From: JBATTK01 sp049670505
GTDB lineage: Bacteria > Bacteroidota > Bacteroidia > Flavobacteriales > Flavobacteriaceae
Reading direction: 5' to 3'
Assembly: GCA_049670505.1 (NCBI GenBank)
Contig: JBATTK010000067.1
Location: forward strand, 1-25,517
Length of the DNA: 25,517 bases
Below the pieces are notes generated by a model. It searched no databases, was not told the origin of the DNA, and was given only the letters and a program-made list of their open reading frames with translations. This document shows positions 8,767 to 15,436 of this stretch, piece after piece. Within the stretch, counting starts at the first letter, position 1, and each line of letters starts with the position of its first letter. Position numbers and translations under genes: made by a program.

Positions 8767-8774
8767 CAAAGATA
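8767..8774 (-). promoter_or_regulatory. -7 promoter element of the ABC exporter / MscS operon
   Basis: TATCTTTG on the minus strand, 15 nt upstream of the ATPase ATG. It implies a very short leader. No TTG is present 17-23 nt upstream, so the -33 element is missing or degenerate. Confidence 0.5.
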
Positions 8775-8844
8775 TAGAAATGCTTTAAAAGACCTCTTAT
8801 TTTGTATCAAATGAGGTATAAAAAACACTGATCAAAGCGAAAAT

Positions 8845-8967
8845 ATGAAGACCACAAACCCCTTTTGGCCAGCTTACCTAAAAGTAAATATATCCATAAC
8901 ATTTTTTCTATGGATACTATTATTGACACTTTGGAAAAGGTTTTGGGCCTTGGGAAGTTTTTCTTAA
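8845..8967 (+). CDS. Possible 40-aa small hydrophobic protein
   Basis: An ATG-initiated frame beginning MKTTNPFWPAYLKV, then a hydrophobic stretch ISITFFLWILLLTLW that could span a membrane once, then a short basic/aromatic tail ending before TAA. It is the only plus-strand frame of this kind in the gap and lies divergent from the ABC operon. No TAnnTTTG box with proper spacing was found ahead of it, and no family is recognised, so it may be fortuitous. Confidence 0.25.
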   Translation: MKTTNPFWPAYLKVNISITFFLWILLLTLWKRFWALGSFS

Positions 8968-9087
8968 ATAAGGTTACGATAAAAAAGTAAAAACTACTCC
9001 GTAAAAGTCAATACTTCCCACATAGGAGGGTGGGTACAAGGGGATATTTGAAGGAATCCCAAGAAACCGGATAAACATAGGATTTCA

Positions 9088-9127
9088 TAAAAAAACAAAA
9101 CCCACCCTTAAAGAGATTAAGGATGGG
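9088..9127 (-). terminator. Distal intrinsic terminator of grpE-dnaJ
   Basis: Minus-strand hairpin: arm CCCATCCTTAA, loop TCTCT, arm TTAAGGGTGGG (11 positions, one mismatch), followed by TTTTGTTTTTTT. It sits about 90 nt after the dnaJ stop and behind a second hairpin. Confidence 0.8.
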
Positions 9128-9141
9128 AAAAAAATTGCTAT

Positions 9142-9176
9142 GAAAAAGAAAATTAATATTGGTTTCCCAATATTAA
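9142..9176 (-). terminator. Proximal AU-rich terminator of grpE-dnaJ with GAAA loop
   Basis: On the minus strand TTAATATTGG and CCAATATTAA form a perfect 10-bp stem closed by a GAAA (GNRA) tetraloop, followed by TTTTCTTTTTC. It lies about 42 nt after the dnaJ stop and precedes the stronger distal hairpin. It could also act as a 3'-end stability element. Confidence 0.65.
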
Positions 9177-9218
9177 ATCAAATATACGTTTTTTATTTAA
9201 AAAGGAAACTTTAATTCG

Positions 9219-10340
9219 TTAGGAGAACATATCTTTAACTTTTTCAAAGAAGGATTTATCCGATTTTTCAGGTTTTGGCTCAAAATTTCCGTCACCCTGC
9301 ATACGTTCAAAAAAATCTTTTTGTTCCTTGTTTAATTCCTTGGGGGTCCAAACGTTAACGTGTACCAAAAGGTCCCCACTACCATATCCATTGATACTGG
9401 ATATCCCTTTACCGCGCAATCGTAATATTTTTCCAGATTGAATGCCAGGTTCCAGTTTTATCCTCACCTTTCCGCTAACGGCATCTATTTCTTTGGAAGT
9501 TCCCAGGACCGCTTCCGAAATACTAACATAGAGGTCGTAATGTAAATTATCGCCTTCTCTTTTTAAAGTGGCATGGTCTTCTGTTTCTATAGCGACCAGG
9601 AGATCTCCGGGAACGCTATTACCGGGCGCTTCATTACCTCTATTGGGTACTTTTAACTGCATGCCTTCCTCAACGCCGGCAGGTATCTTGATGGAAACCG
9701 TTTCTTCGGTTATTTTTAATCCCTGTGCATCGGCGTCGGCCGGTCTTTTATTTATAGTTTGGCCACTACCCCCGCAAGTACTACAAGTTGCGGCCGTCTG
9801 CATCCTACCTAAAATGGTATTTGTAATTTTAGTTACCTGACCCGCACCGTTACAGGTGGCACAAGTCTTATAAGTAACTCCTTCCGCCTGTATCTTTCTT
9901 CGTACCTTTACTTTTTTCTCCACGCCATTGGCCACTTCTTCCAAAGTAAGCTTCACGCGAATCCTGAGGTTACTGCCTTTTACCCTACGCTGACCGCCAC
10001 CACCGCCAAAACCTCCAAATCCACTGAAGCCACCACCGCCAAAGGCGCTGCCGAATATATCGCCAAACTGACTGAAGATGTCGTCCATGTTCATACCGCC
10101 GCCGCCAAAGCCGCCACCTTCAAAGGCAGCATGCCCATATTGATCATAGCGTGCTTTTTTATCAGAATCGCTCAACACCTCATACGCTTCCGCAGCTTTT
10201 TTGAACATTTCTTCCGCCTTGGAATCACCTGGATTTTTGTCGGGATGGAATTCTATCGCCTTTTTACGATATGCTTTTTTAATTTCGGCAGCAGAGGCGT
10301 TTTTGCCAATGCCCAATATTTCGTAATAATCCTCCTTCAT
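9219..10340 (-). CDS. dnaJ: Chaperone DnaJ (Hsp40), two-repeat zinc finger
   Basis: Co-chaperone that delivers clients to DnaK and stimulates its ATPase. The 373-aa protein has an N-terminal J domain with the HPD tripeptide in EFHPDKNPGD, a Gly/Phe-rich linker (about 75-115), a zinc-binding region, and the C-terminal substrate-binding domains with KIPAGVEEGMQL and GDLLVAIE. The zinc region keeps only two CxxCxGxG motifs (CATCNGAG and CSTCGGSG), where type I DnaJ normally has four. By spacing, the two kept look like motifs II and III, so zinc site I is missing. From memory this form is shared by flavobacterial DnaJ. It follows grpE by 9 nt, and two tandem terminators follow it. Confidence 0.96.
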   Translation of the reverse strand: MKEDYYEILGIGKNASAAEIKKAYRKKAIEFHPDKNPGDSKAEEMFKKAAEAYEVLSDSDKKARYDQYGHAAFEGGGFGGGGMNMDDIFSQFGDIFGSAFGGGGFSGFGGFGGGGGQRRVKGSNLRIRVKLTLEEVANGVEKKVKVRRKIQAEGVTYKTCATCNGAGQVTKITNTILGRMQTAATCSTCGGSGQTINKRPADADAQGLKITEETVSIKIPAGVEEGMQLKVPNRGNEAPGNSVPGDLLVAIETEDHATLKREGDNLHYDLYVSISEAVLGTSKEIDAVSGKVRIKLEPGIQSGKILRLRGKGISSINGYGSGDLLVHVNVWTPKELNKEQKDFFERMQGDGNFEPKPEKSDKSFFEKVKDMFS

Positions 10341-10349
10341 GTCTTAGTT

Positions 10350-10886
10350 TTAGTTCCCTACCACTACTTTGGGGTGACGTATAATTTTATCTCCAAGTGT
10401 AAAACCTTTCTCCACAACATCTATTATCTTGCCCTTAAGTTTTTTATTTGGTGCCGGAATCTGGGTAATGGCATCGTGAACTTCTGCATCAAATGCATCT
10501 CCCTGTTTAATTTTCATCTCCTCCAACCCCTTGACCTTTAAGGTTTCTTTGAATTTATTATGAATGAGTTCTACCCCTTTGAACATTTCCTTATCGTCAG
10601 ATTTGGAGAGTTCTTTGAGAGCTCTGTCAAAATCGTCCATAACGGGCAATAAGGATACTATAACCTCCTGTCCTGCAGTTCTGAAAAGCTCCATACGTTC
10701 TTTTGAAGTACGCTTTTTGTAATTTTCAAACTCGGCGAAAAGACGTAGAAATTTATCCTTTTCTTTTTTCAGGTCTTCTTGAAGCTGTTCTTCTTCAGTA
10801 GTCTCCACAACATTTTCTGCCTCTTCCTGTAGGTGCGTTTCCGGAGTGATTTCGTCCATCTCCTCGACCTTATTTTTTTTGCTCAT
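10350..10886 (-). CDS. grpE: Nucleotide exchange factor GrpE
   Basis: Releases ADP from DnaK. The 178-aa product has an acidic, disordered N-terminus (about 1-38), a long coiled-coil dimerisation helix including KEKDKFLRLFAEFENYKKRT, and the C-terminal beta domain with GDAFDAEVHDAITQ and VVEKGFTLGDKIIRHPKVVV, the GrpE signature. The dnaJ gene follows 9 nt later in the usual grpE-dnaJ operon. A near-consensus promoter (TTG, 21 nt, TACTTTTG) lies 37 nt upstream. No CIRCE element or heat-shock operator was seen. Confidence 0.97.
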   Translation of the reverse strand: MSKKNKVEEMDEITPETHLQEEAENVVETTEEEQLQEDLKKEKDKFLRLFAEFENYKKRTSKERMELFRTAGQEVIVSLLPVMDDFDRALKELSKSDDKEMFKGVELIHNKFKETLKVKGLEEMKIKQGDAFDAEVHDAITQIPAPNKKLKGKIIDVVEKGFTLGDKIIRHPKVVVGN

Positions 10887-10922
10887 GTAGTATAACTTTT
10901 AAATACTCCGTTTTAAAGATGG

Positions 10923-10954
10923 CAAAAGTACTGCCAATTCTTTAAAAATGTCAA
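10923..10954 (-). promoter_or_regulatory. Promoter of grpE-dnaJ
   Basis: Minus strand: TTG (10954-10952), 21-nt spacer, TACTTTTG (10930-10923). Both elements match the Bacteroidota primary sigma factor consensus TTG-N17-23-TAnnTTTG. The grpE ATG lies 37 nt downstream of the -7 box. Confidence 0.75.
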
Positions 10955-10972
10955 AATGTCACTAAACTTTAT

Positions 10973-10997
10973 AAAAAAATCCCGCCATTGGCGGGAT
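10973..10997 (-). terminator. Intrinsic terminator after the epimerase gene
   Basis: Minus-strand hairpin ATCCCGCC / AAT / GGCGGGAT with a perfect 8-bp GC-rich stem, running directly into TTTTTTTAT. It follows the stop of the gene at 11036-11995 and lies just upstream of the grpE promoter, insulating the two units. Confidence 0.88.
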
Positions 10998-11035
10998 AGT
11001 CTTATTTAGGTTATACCAACTGTGCAGTTTCCTAT

Positions 11036-11995
11036 TTATGTATATTCCTTGCTGTATTCATTTCCCATGGTATGTTCTTCTTGCTTATGGGCGTACAGAT
11101 GCTCCAAGGATCTACATATATTCTGATAATCGAAAACAAAGCCTTCTTTTTCAATCTTTTTACTACTAACTCGCTGACTAGCGAATAAAATATGGGACAT
11201 TTCACCCAAAAGGGCCTTCATTACGAACTTGGGAATATTTGGAAGGAATAACGGCTTGTCTAGCACATTCGCAATTTCCTTGGTAAGTTTGCTATTGGTA
11301 ACCGGATTGGGTGCGACCCCGTTAAAAATACCCTGCAGGTCATTTTCCAATACATACAAAAATATTCGAGCCAAGTCGTTTATATGAATCCATGACTGCC
11401 ATTGATTGCCCGATCCAAATGCCGCGCCAACATAGTTATTTATTGGCTTTGCCATCTCTGGGAGGGCACCTCCATCTGTAGAGAGTACTAAACCTATCCT
11501 AATTTTTGCAATATTGAAATCAAAGGTCTTGAACGTATCTACTTCTTTTTCCCATAATTGGGTAACATTACCTAAAAAACCCTCGTCCACATCTTTTTCA
11601 TCCTCTTCATAAAAATTGGACAGGGAATGGGGATAGATACCTATTGCCGAAGCGGATATAAAAGAAGTAATTTGACTGTGGTCTATTTTCTCAAGGGCAT
11701 AATACAGTGTTTTTAGACTATTCAACCTACTGGATAAAATCTCTTCCTTGTACTTGGCTGTCCATCTTTTAGAAATGCTTGCCCCGGCCAAATTAATAAT
11801 TGCCGTAACGCCTTCAAAACACCCAAAATCTATTTTATTATCATCTGGATTCCAATAAAAGCCTTGATAATTGTCCTCGGAAACAATCTTATCCTCACTG
11901 GTACTTAAATAGTTCACGTCCACATCATGTGCATGGCACAAAGCCACAATCTTCTTGCCCACCAATCCCGTTGCGCCGGTGATTAAAACTTTCAT
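11036..11995 (-). CDS. SDR39U1-family NAD(P)-dependent epimerase (YfcH-like)
   Basis: A 319-aa extended short-chain dehydrogenase/reductase of the TIGR01777 type. The Rossmann dinucleotide motif GATGLVG sits at residues 7-13, NLAGASISKRW follows, then SASAIGIYP and a C-terminal DUF1731-like domain (GEMSHILFASQRVSSKKIEKEGF). Members of this family are widespread but their substrates are not established. The ATG at 11995 is used; the longer frame opens with a TTG at 12040 that coincides with a -33 promoter element. Monocistronic, closed by a strong terminator. Confidence 0.92.
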   Translation of the reverse strand: MKVLITGATGLVGKKIVALCHAHDVDVNYLSTSEDKIVSEDNYQGFYWNPDDNKIDFGCFEGVTAIINLAGASISKRWTAKYKEEILSSRLNSLKTLYYALEKIDHSQITSFISASAIGIYPHSLSNFYEEDEKDVDEGFLGNVTQLWEKEVDTFKTFDFNIAKIRIGLVLSTDGGALPEMAKPINNYVGAAFGSGNQWQSWIHINDLARIFLYVLENDLQGIFNGVAPNPVTNSKLTKEIANVLDKPLFLPNIPKFVMKALLGEMSHILFASQRVSSKKIEKEGFVFDYQNICRSLEHLYAHKQEEHTMGNEYSKEYT

Positions 11996-12008
11996 GCTTG
12001 TTTTTTTA

Positions 12009-12040
12009 TAAAAGTATGGGTTTTTACTTCCGTACTCCAA
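12009..12040 (-). promoter_or_regulatory. Promoter of the epimerase gene
   Basis: Minus strand: TTG (12040-12038), 21-nt spacer, TACTTTTA (12016-12009), one mismatch to TAnnTTTG at the last base. The ATG lies 13 nt beyond, implying a very short leader. Confidence 0.55.
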
Positions 12041-12074
12041 AGGTTTAATTCAGGTTTAACAGTATTGTTTAACC
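12041..12074. repeat. Phased AGGTTTAA repeats and inverted half-site, candidate operator
   Basis: Two direct copies of AGGTTTAA start at 12041 and 12052 (11-bp period). The second overlaps an imperfect inverted repeat GGTTTAAC-N6-GTTTAACC (12053-12074, one T:T mismatch). It abuts the -33 element of the epimerase promoter, as an activator site would. No regulator can be assigned. Confidence 0.35.
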
Positions 12075-12119
12075 ATTCGTTAATATAGACAAAATTTAAT
12101 GTTATAATTTAACTTTTCT

Positions 12120-12794
12120 TCAAGAATTGTCCATAGATTTAATAGCCCGGAGCATTTCGCGCTTTCCGGGAGGCCCCGGTAAACGCTCTACCGTAAAGCC
12201 AACCTCTTGTAATGCCCTCCTCACACTTCCTTTGGCAGCATAAGTCACTAAGACCCCGTTGGGCTTCAAGGCGTTGAACATTTTGGAAAAAACAATGGTT
12301 GTCCATAGCTCTGGTTGTACCCTAGCTCCAAAAGCATCAAAATAAACAAGGTTGAACAAACTTTGGTCATCAATTGTTATGAAGTCCTTTTGTTGCCTAA
12401 TTAGCTTAAAATTGTCCGAAATACGTACCTCCCCTTCCCAAGGGGGTTCGTGCATTTTAAAAAATCCTTCCTGAAAAGAACGGGCATTCAATTGGGAAAT
12501 ATAATTCAACGCTAACAACTCTTCCATCGTTACAGGGTAGGCTTCCACTCCGTAATAGTTAATGATCAAATTTCGTTTACCACTCTCCATCCATGTGATC
12601 AGGGCGTTTAATCCGGTACCGAAACCTATCTCCAAAATAGTTATAGACTCATTTTCAAAAAGGGAAAGCCCCTCACCAATAAAAACATGGTATGCCTCTT
12701 GGATGGCCCCGTGCCTGGAATGATATTGTTCGTCCCAATCCTCAATGTGAATTGTTTTGGAACCATCGGAGGTAGTAATTATTTTGCGTTTCAC
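12120..12794 (-). CDS. mnmD: Stand-alone MnmD-type tRNA (mnm5s2U34) methyltransferase
   Basis: Predicted to methylate 5-aminomethyl-2-thiouridine at wobble position 34 of tRNA using S-adenosylmethionine. The 224-aa protein corresponds only to the methyltransferase half of E. coli MnmC; the FAD oxidase half is absent, as in the DUF752 protein of Aquifex. It has HSRHGAIQEAYHVFI near the N-terminus, the SAM-binding EIGFGTGLN (55-63), an acidic residue in YYGVEAYP (E84) and YFDAFGARVQPELW (about 151-164), then TYAAKGSVRRALQEVGF. Its ATG is 1 nt after the stop of the DUF4920 gene, so the two are cotranscribed. Confidence 0.88.
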   Translation of the reverse strand: MKRKIITTSDGSKTIHIEDWDEQYHSRHGAIQEAYHVFIGEGLSLFENESITILEIGFGTGLNALITWMESGKRNLIINYYGVEAYPVTMEELLALNYISQLNARSFQEGFFKMHEPPWEGEVRISDNFKLIRQQKDFITIDDQSLFNLVYFDAFGARVQPELWTTIVFSKMFNALKPNGVLVTYAAKGSVRRALQEVGFTVERLPGPPGKREMLRAIKSMDNS

Positions 12795-12795
12795 C

Positions 12796-13299
12796 CTAGT
12801 CTCTTATCAAAACACCGTCCGCTTCAAAACTGTAAATTGTTTTGGTTTCAGTAATGTTGGATACTTCCTTTTCCGATTTTCCCGCATCCCTTGCATAATG
12901 TTTTTGATCTTCCACCGTGATTTGCTCTGAAAAGGCAAGACCGTTGACGATGACTTCTTTTCCCGTGATATCCTTGGGAACAAAAAAACCGTAGTCCTTA
13001 AATTTTACCATGGCCTCCTTTCCGTCATCCAACCGAAGCTTCATCCAGCATCCTTTGGCCTGACATACATCTGCAACCGTAGCGGAAAATTGGATGTCCA
13101 AGGTATCGGATACGGCTAGACCATTGTATAATTGGGCCATTGCCCGTCCATCTATTATAGTGCCAACATCAAAATGCCCACCAAAAAAAGCGGACTCGGA
13201 CACAGAAGACCTTTCACCAATGTCCTCATTCTTAATTTCCTGTGCCATACCGTTAAAAATCATCGCTAAAAGCACAAATAAAGTGTTAAAACCTTTCAT
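12796..13299 (-). CDS. Exported DUF4920-like protein
   Basis: A 167-aa protein of unknown function. A signal peptide (MKGFNTLFVLLAMIFNGMAQ) is followed by a compact beta-rich domain with the motif ADVCQAKGCWMKL (C79 and C84) and KDYGFFVPKDITGKEVIVNG, features I associate with DUF4920. The CxxxxCW pair suggests a disulfide or a metal or cofactor site in the periplasm (inference). No lipobox is present. It is the first gene of a two-gene unit with mnmD, 1-nt spacing, and diverges from ilvE. Confidence 0.82.
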   Translation of the reverse strand: MKGFNTLFVLLAMIFNGMAQEIKNEDIGERSSVSESAFFGGHFDVGTIIDGRAMAQLYNGLAVSDTLDIQFSATVADVCQAKGCWMKLRLDDGKEAMVKFKDYGFFVPKDITGKEVIVNGLAFSEQITVEDQKHYARDAGKSEKEVSNITETKTIYSFEADGVLIRD

Positions 13300-13364
13300 A
13301 TATGATAAAAATTAGATTCCTAATGTAAAACTGATGATTTTTAGTTAAAAAAAGAAGTATCGAC

Positions 13365-13392
13365 TTGCTATAATTCGTTAAATTTATCTTTG
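13365..13392 (+). promoter_or_regulatory. Promoter of ilvE
   Basis: TTG (13365-13367), 17-nt spacer, TATCTTTG (13385-13392); both elements are exact. The ilvE ATG follows 15 nt after the -7 box. No leader peptide or attenuator is present. Confidence 0.78.
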
Positions 13393-13407
13393 CAAAAGTC
13401 ATAATAG

Positions 13408-14472
13408 ATGGATACGACTATAAACAAACTGAATATTGAGCGAGCGAAAACCTCAAAAATAGGCCAAGTAGATTTTAACAATCTTGTTTTTGGGTCTGTT
13501 TTTACTGACCATATGATGGTTTGCGATTACAAAAATGGTGCATGGGATACCCCTAACATTATGCCATATCAAGCTTTATCCCTGGAGCCTTCGGCAAGGG
13601 TGTTTCATTATGGCCAAGCTGTTTTTGAGGGTATGAAGGCTTATAAGGACGATACCAACGGAATATGGCTGTTTAGGCCTGATGAGAATTTCCGGAGAAT
13701 CAACGCATCATGCAAGAGGCTTGCAATGCCCGAGTTTCCCAAAGAATTTTTCTTTGAAAGCCTTAATACGTTACTTCAATTGGATAAGGAATGGATCAAA
13801 CCGGGGTATGGAAATTCGTTATATGTACGTCCTTTTGTCATTGCATCACAGGCAAGCGTTATGGCTTCCCCCGCCCAGGAATACAAATTTATAATCATCC
13901 TTTCCCCGGCTCAATCTTATTACGGGGGTGAAGTACGGGTGAAAATTGCGGAAAAATTTAGTAGGGCCGCCGATGGTGGTTTTGGTTATGCCAAAGCTGC
14001 CGGTAATTATGCCGGACAGTTCTATCCTACCAATTTGGCGATTGAAGAAGGGTATCAACAAGTGGTTTGGACAGATTCACATACCCATGAATATATTGAA
14101 GAAGCGGGTACCATGAACATATTTATCCGTATCGGGGATAAATTACTGACCGGTCCGATAAGTGATAAAATATTGGATGGAGTAACCCGTAAAAGTGTCA
14201 TCGCTTTGGCCGAAGATCAAGGAATCTCGGTAGAAGTCAGACCCATTAAAGTCTCCGAGCTTGTAGAAGCTTCAAAAAACAATAGCCTTATGGAAATGTT
14301 CGGTAGTGGTACCGCTGCGGTCATCAACCCCATATTAGGTTTTGGGTATAAAGGGGAGCGATACGAACTTCCCAAGTTGGAGGATTCTTATGCAACCCGC
14401 TTTAAAAAACAATTGATGGATATTCAATATAACAAATCCGAGGACAAGTTTGGATGGAGATATAAAGTATAG
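13408..14472 (+). CDS. ilvE: Branched-chain amino acid aminotransferase
   Basis: Interconverts valine, leucine and isoleucine with their 2-oxo acids using PLP and 2-oxoglutarate/glutamate. The 354-aa fold-type IV protein contains HYGQAVFEGMKAY, LYVRPF, the PLP lysine K196 in YAKAAGNYAG, EEAGTMNIF (phosphate and carboxylate contacts) and GSGTAAVI near the C-terminus. The length and motifs match the larger bacterial/eukaryotic-type BCAT group. ATG start with an exact promoter just upstream; a terminator hairpin follows whose T-run overlaps the stop of the convergent gene. It stands alone, away from other ilv/leu genes. Confidence 0.95.
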   Translation: MDTTINKLNIERAKTSKIGQVDFNNLVFGSVFTDHMMVCDYKNGAWDTPNIMPYQALSLEPSARVFHYGQAVFEGMKAYKDDTNGIWLFRPDENFRRINASCKRLAMPEFPKEFFFESLNTLLQLDKEWIKPGYGNSLYVRPFVIASQASVMASPAQEYKFIIILSPAQSYYGGEVRVKIAEKFSRAADGGFGYAKAAGNYAGQFYPTNLAIEEGYQQVVWTDSHTHEYIEEAGTMNIFIRIGDKLLTGPISDKILDGVTRKSVIALAEDQGISVEVRPIKVSELVEASKNNSLMEMFGSGTAAVINPILGFGYKGERYELPKLEDSYATRFKKQLMDIQYNKSEDKFGWRYKV

Positions 14473-14496
14473 TCCTATCCACTCCAACACGTATAG

Positions 14497-14522
14497 AAAG
14501 CACCTTAATCTGGTGCTTTTTT
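14497..14522 (+). terminator. Intrinsic terminator of ilvE
   Basis: Hairpin AAAGCACC / TTAATCT / GGTGCTTT (8-bp perfect stem) with the T-run extending to 14522. The T-run contains part of the TTA that is the stop codon of the convergent gene ending at 14521. Confidence 0.85.
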
Positions 14523-14907
14523 AGTTGTCCAGAACGGCTTTAATATTGGGCTTAAAATAATTAGGTCCCTTTAACACCTTTCCATCTTCCCTGTATATAG
14601 GCTTGCCATCGACACCTAATTTGCTCATATTGCTTCTTTGTATTTCCTCAAATACTTCCTCTATTTTGTACTGCATGCCATGCTCTAAAATGGTACCGCA
14701 TAATATGTACAGCATATCGCCCAATGCATCGGCTATCTCGATCAAATCGTTTTCATTCGCCGCTTCCAAATATTCCTTGTTCTCCTCGTCCATAAGATTA
14801 AATCGCAACATATTCTTAGTGGGGCCTAGATCCGCTTTTAGCGTTTCCGAAACTCCCAGCCCAAACGACCTATGAAAGCGTTCAACGGCATTTAATTTGT
14901 CTTGCAT
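14521..14907 (-). CDS. MazG-like nucleoside triphosphate pyrophosphohydrolase
   Basis: A 128-aa all-alpha NTP pyrophosphatase of the MazG/PRA-PH superfamily, which splits NTPs into NMP and PPi. The metal-binding pattern ExxE...ExxD is visible as E42, E45, E57 and D60 (DEENKEYLEA and LIEIADALGD). The C-terminal MSKLGVDGKPIYREDGKVLKGPNYFKP is typical of a subfamily found in bacteria and phages. The substrate is unknown; house-cleaning of non-canonical nucleotides is a reasonable inference. The stop codon shares bases with the ilvE terminator. The promoter of the divergent small gene lies partly inside the 5' end of this gene. Confidence 0.85.
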   Translation of the reverse strand: MQDKLNAVERFHRSFGLGVSETLKADLGPTKNMLRFNLMDEENKEYLEAANENDLIEIADALGDMLYILCGTILEHGMQYKIEEVFEEIQRSNMSKLGVDGKPIYREDGKVLKGPNYFKPNIKAVLDN

Positions 14908-14933
14908 TATTGTAGATTTTTAAGTTAGCTTTG
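14902..14933 (+). promoter_or_regulatory. Promoter of the 62-aa membrane protein gene
   Basis: TTG (14902-14904), 21-nt spacer, TAGCTTTG (14926-14933), both exact. The -33 element lies within the first codons of the divergent MazG-like gene. The ATG follows 16 nt after the -7 box. Confidence 0.72.
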
Positions 14934-14949
14934 CGTAAAAATATAAAAT

Positions 14950-15138
14950 ATGTTCAGCACTGGACAATTAATTTTTGCAGGCTTTTTTGTTGTTGCTTTT
15001 ATAACTATTATGATATTTTCCTATAGAAAGGACAAAAAACTGCATGCCAAGAATTACAGAGGTGTTAAATGGGTAGGTATTGTTTTTATAGTTTTCGTAA
15101 CGATTCTTTTCTTGCTTAAATATTTACTCAAAAATTAA
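14950..15138 (+). CDS. Small two-helix membrane protein, function unknown
   Basis: A 62-aa protein. A first hydrophobic helix (about 5-24, LIFAGFFVVAFITIMIFSY) is followed by a basic loop RKDKKLHAKNYRG and a second helix (about 41-59, VGIVFIVFVTILFLLKYLL), giving a hairpin with the loop on the cytoplasmic side by the positive-inside rule. Its own exact promoter supports it as a real gene. No family function is known to me. Confidence 0.72.
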   Translation: MFSTGQLIFAGFFVVAFITIMIFSYRKDKKLHAKNYRGVKWVGIVFIVFVTILFLLKYLLKN

Positions 15139-15192
15139 CTTAAATATTGAGTTTACCACAAAAATTAACACTTTAACAACATTATAGCTGTT

Positions 15193-15226
15193 TTGTTCGT
15201 ATACTATAAGAAAAGGTGTACTTTTG
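15193..15226 (+). promoter_or_regulatory. Promoter of the 54-aa membrane protein gene (and perhaps crcB)
   Basis: TTG (15193-15195), 23-nt spacer, TACTTTTG (15219-15226). It places transcription start downstream of a GTG at 15216, so translation begins at the ATG at 15255. Confidence 0.6.
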
Positions 15227-15254
15227 CGTTGTACTACTAAATATATCCGTTGAA

Positions 15255-15419
15255 ATGGTCATTTTTTTAAGTATTCTTTTTGTTTTAATCGCCTTAAACG
15301 CTGTCTTACTCATCTTCAGTGTTAACGGTGCAAATGAGCAAGCTAAAAGAACCGCAAGCGCTATAGGTAAAATTTATCCTTTGAATTTAAGCAATTCCAA
15401 ATACAAAAAAGCCGTTTAG
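15255..15419 (+). CDS. Small single-span membrane protein, function unknown
   Basis: A 54-aa product starting MVIFLSILFVLIALNAVLLIF, one transmembrane helix, then a soluble tail (NGANEQAKRTASAIGKIYPL). A longer frame from a GTG at 15216 is rejected because that codon lies upstream of the likely transcription start. The gene is followed 17 nt later by crcB and may be cotranscribed with it. Family not recognised with certainty. Confidence 0.65.
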   Translation: MVIFLSILFVLIALNAVLLIFSVNGANEQAKRTASAIGKIYPLNLSNSKYKKAV

Positions 15420-15436
15420 TTTTTTACCTTTAAGGT

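Larger units (their letters stand above)
8752..9218. other. 467-nt gap between the ABC operon and dnaJ
   Basis: AT-rich intergenic stretch. It holds the ABC-operon -7 box near its left end, a possible 40-codon ORF on the plus strand (8845-8967), and two minus-strand terminator hairpins behind dnaJ near its right end. Between about 8970 and 9085 I see nothing recognisable beyond a G-rich run (AGGAGGGTGGG, near 9025) with no assigned role. Confidence 0.6.

Noticed and set aside
15216..15254. GTG-initiated extension of the 54-aa membrane protein
   Set aside because: The GTG lies upstream of the TACTTTTG box, so it would not be in the transcript.
15420..15436. Fluoride riboswitch upstream of crcB
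   Set aside because: The 17-nt gap is too short and the upstream sequence lacks the expected conserved elements.
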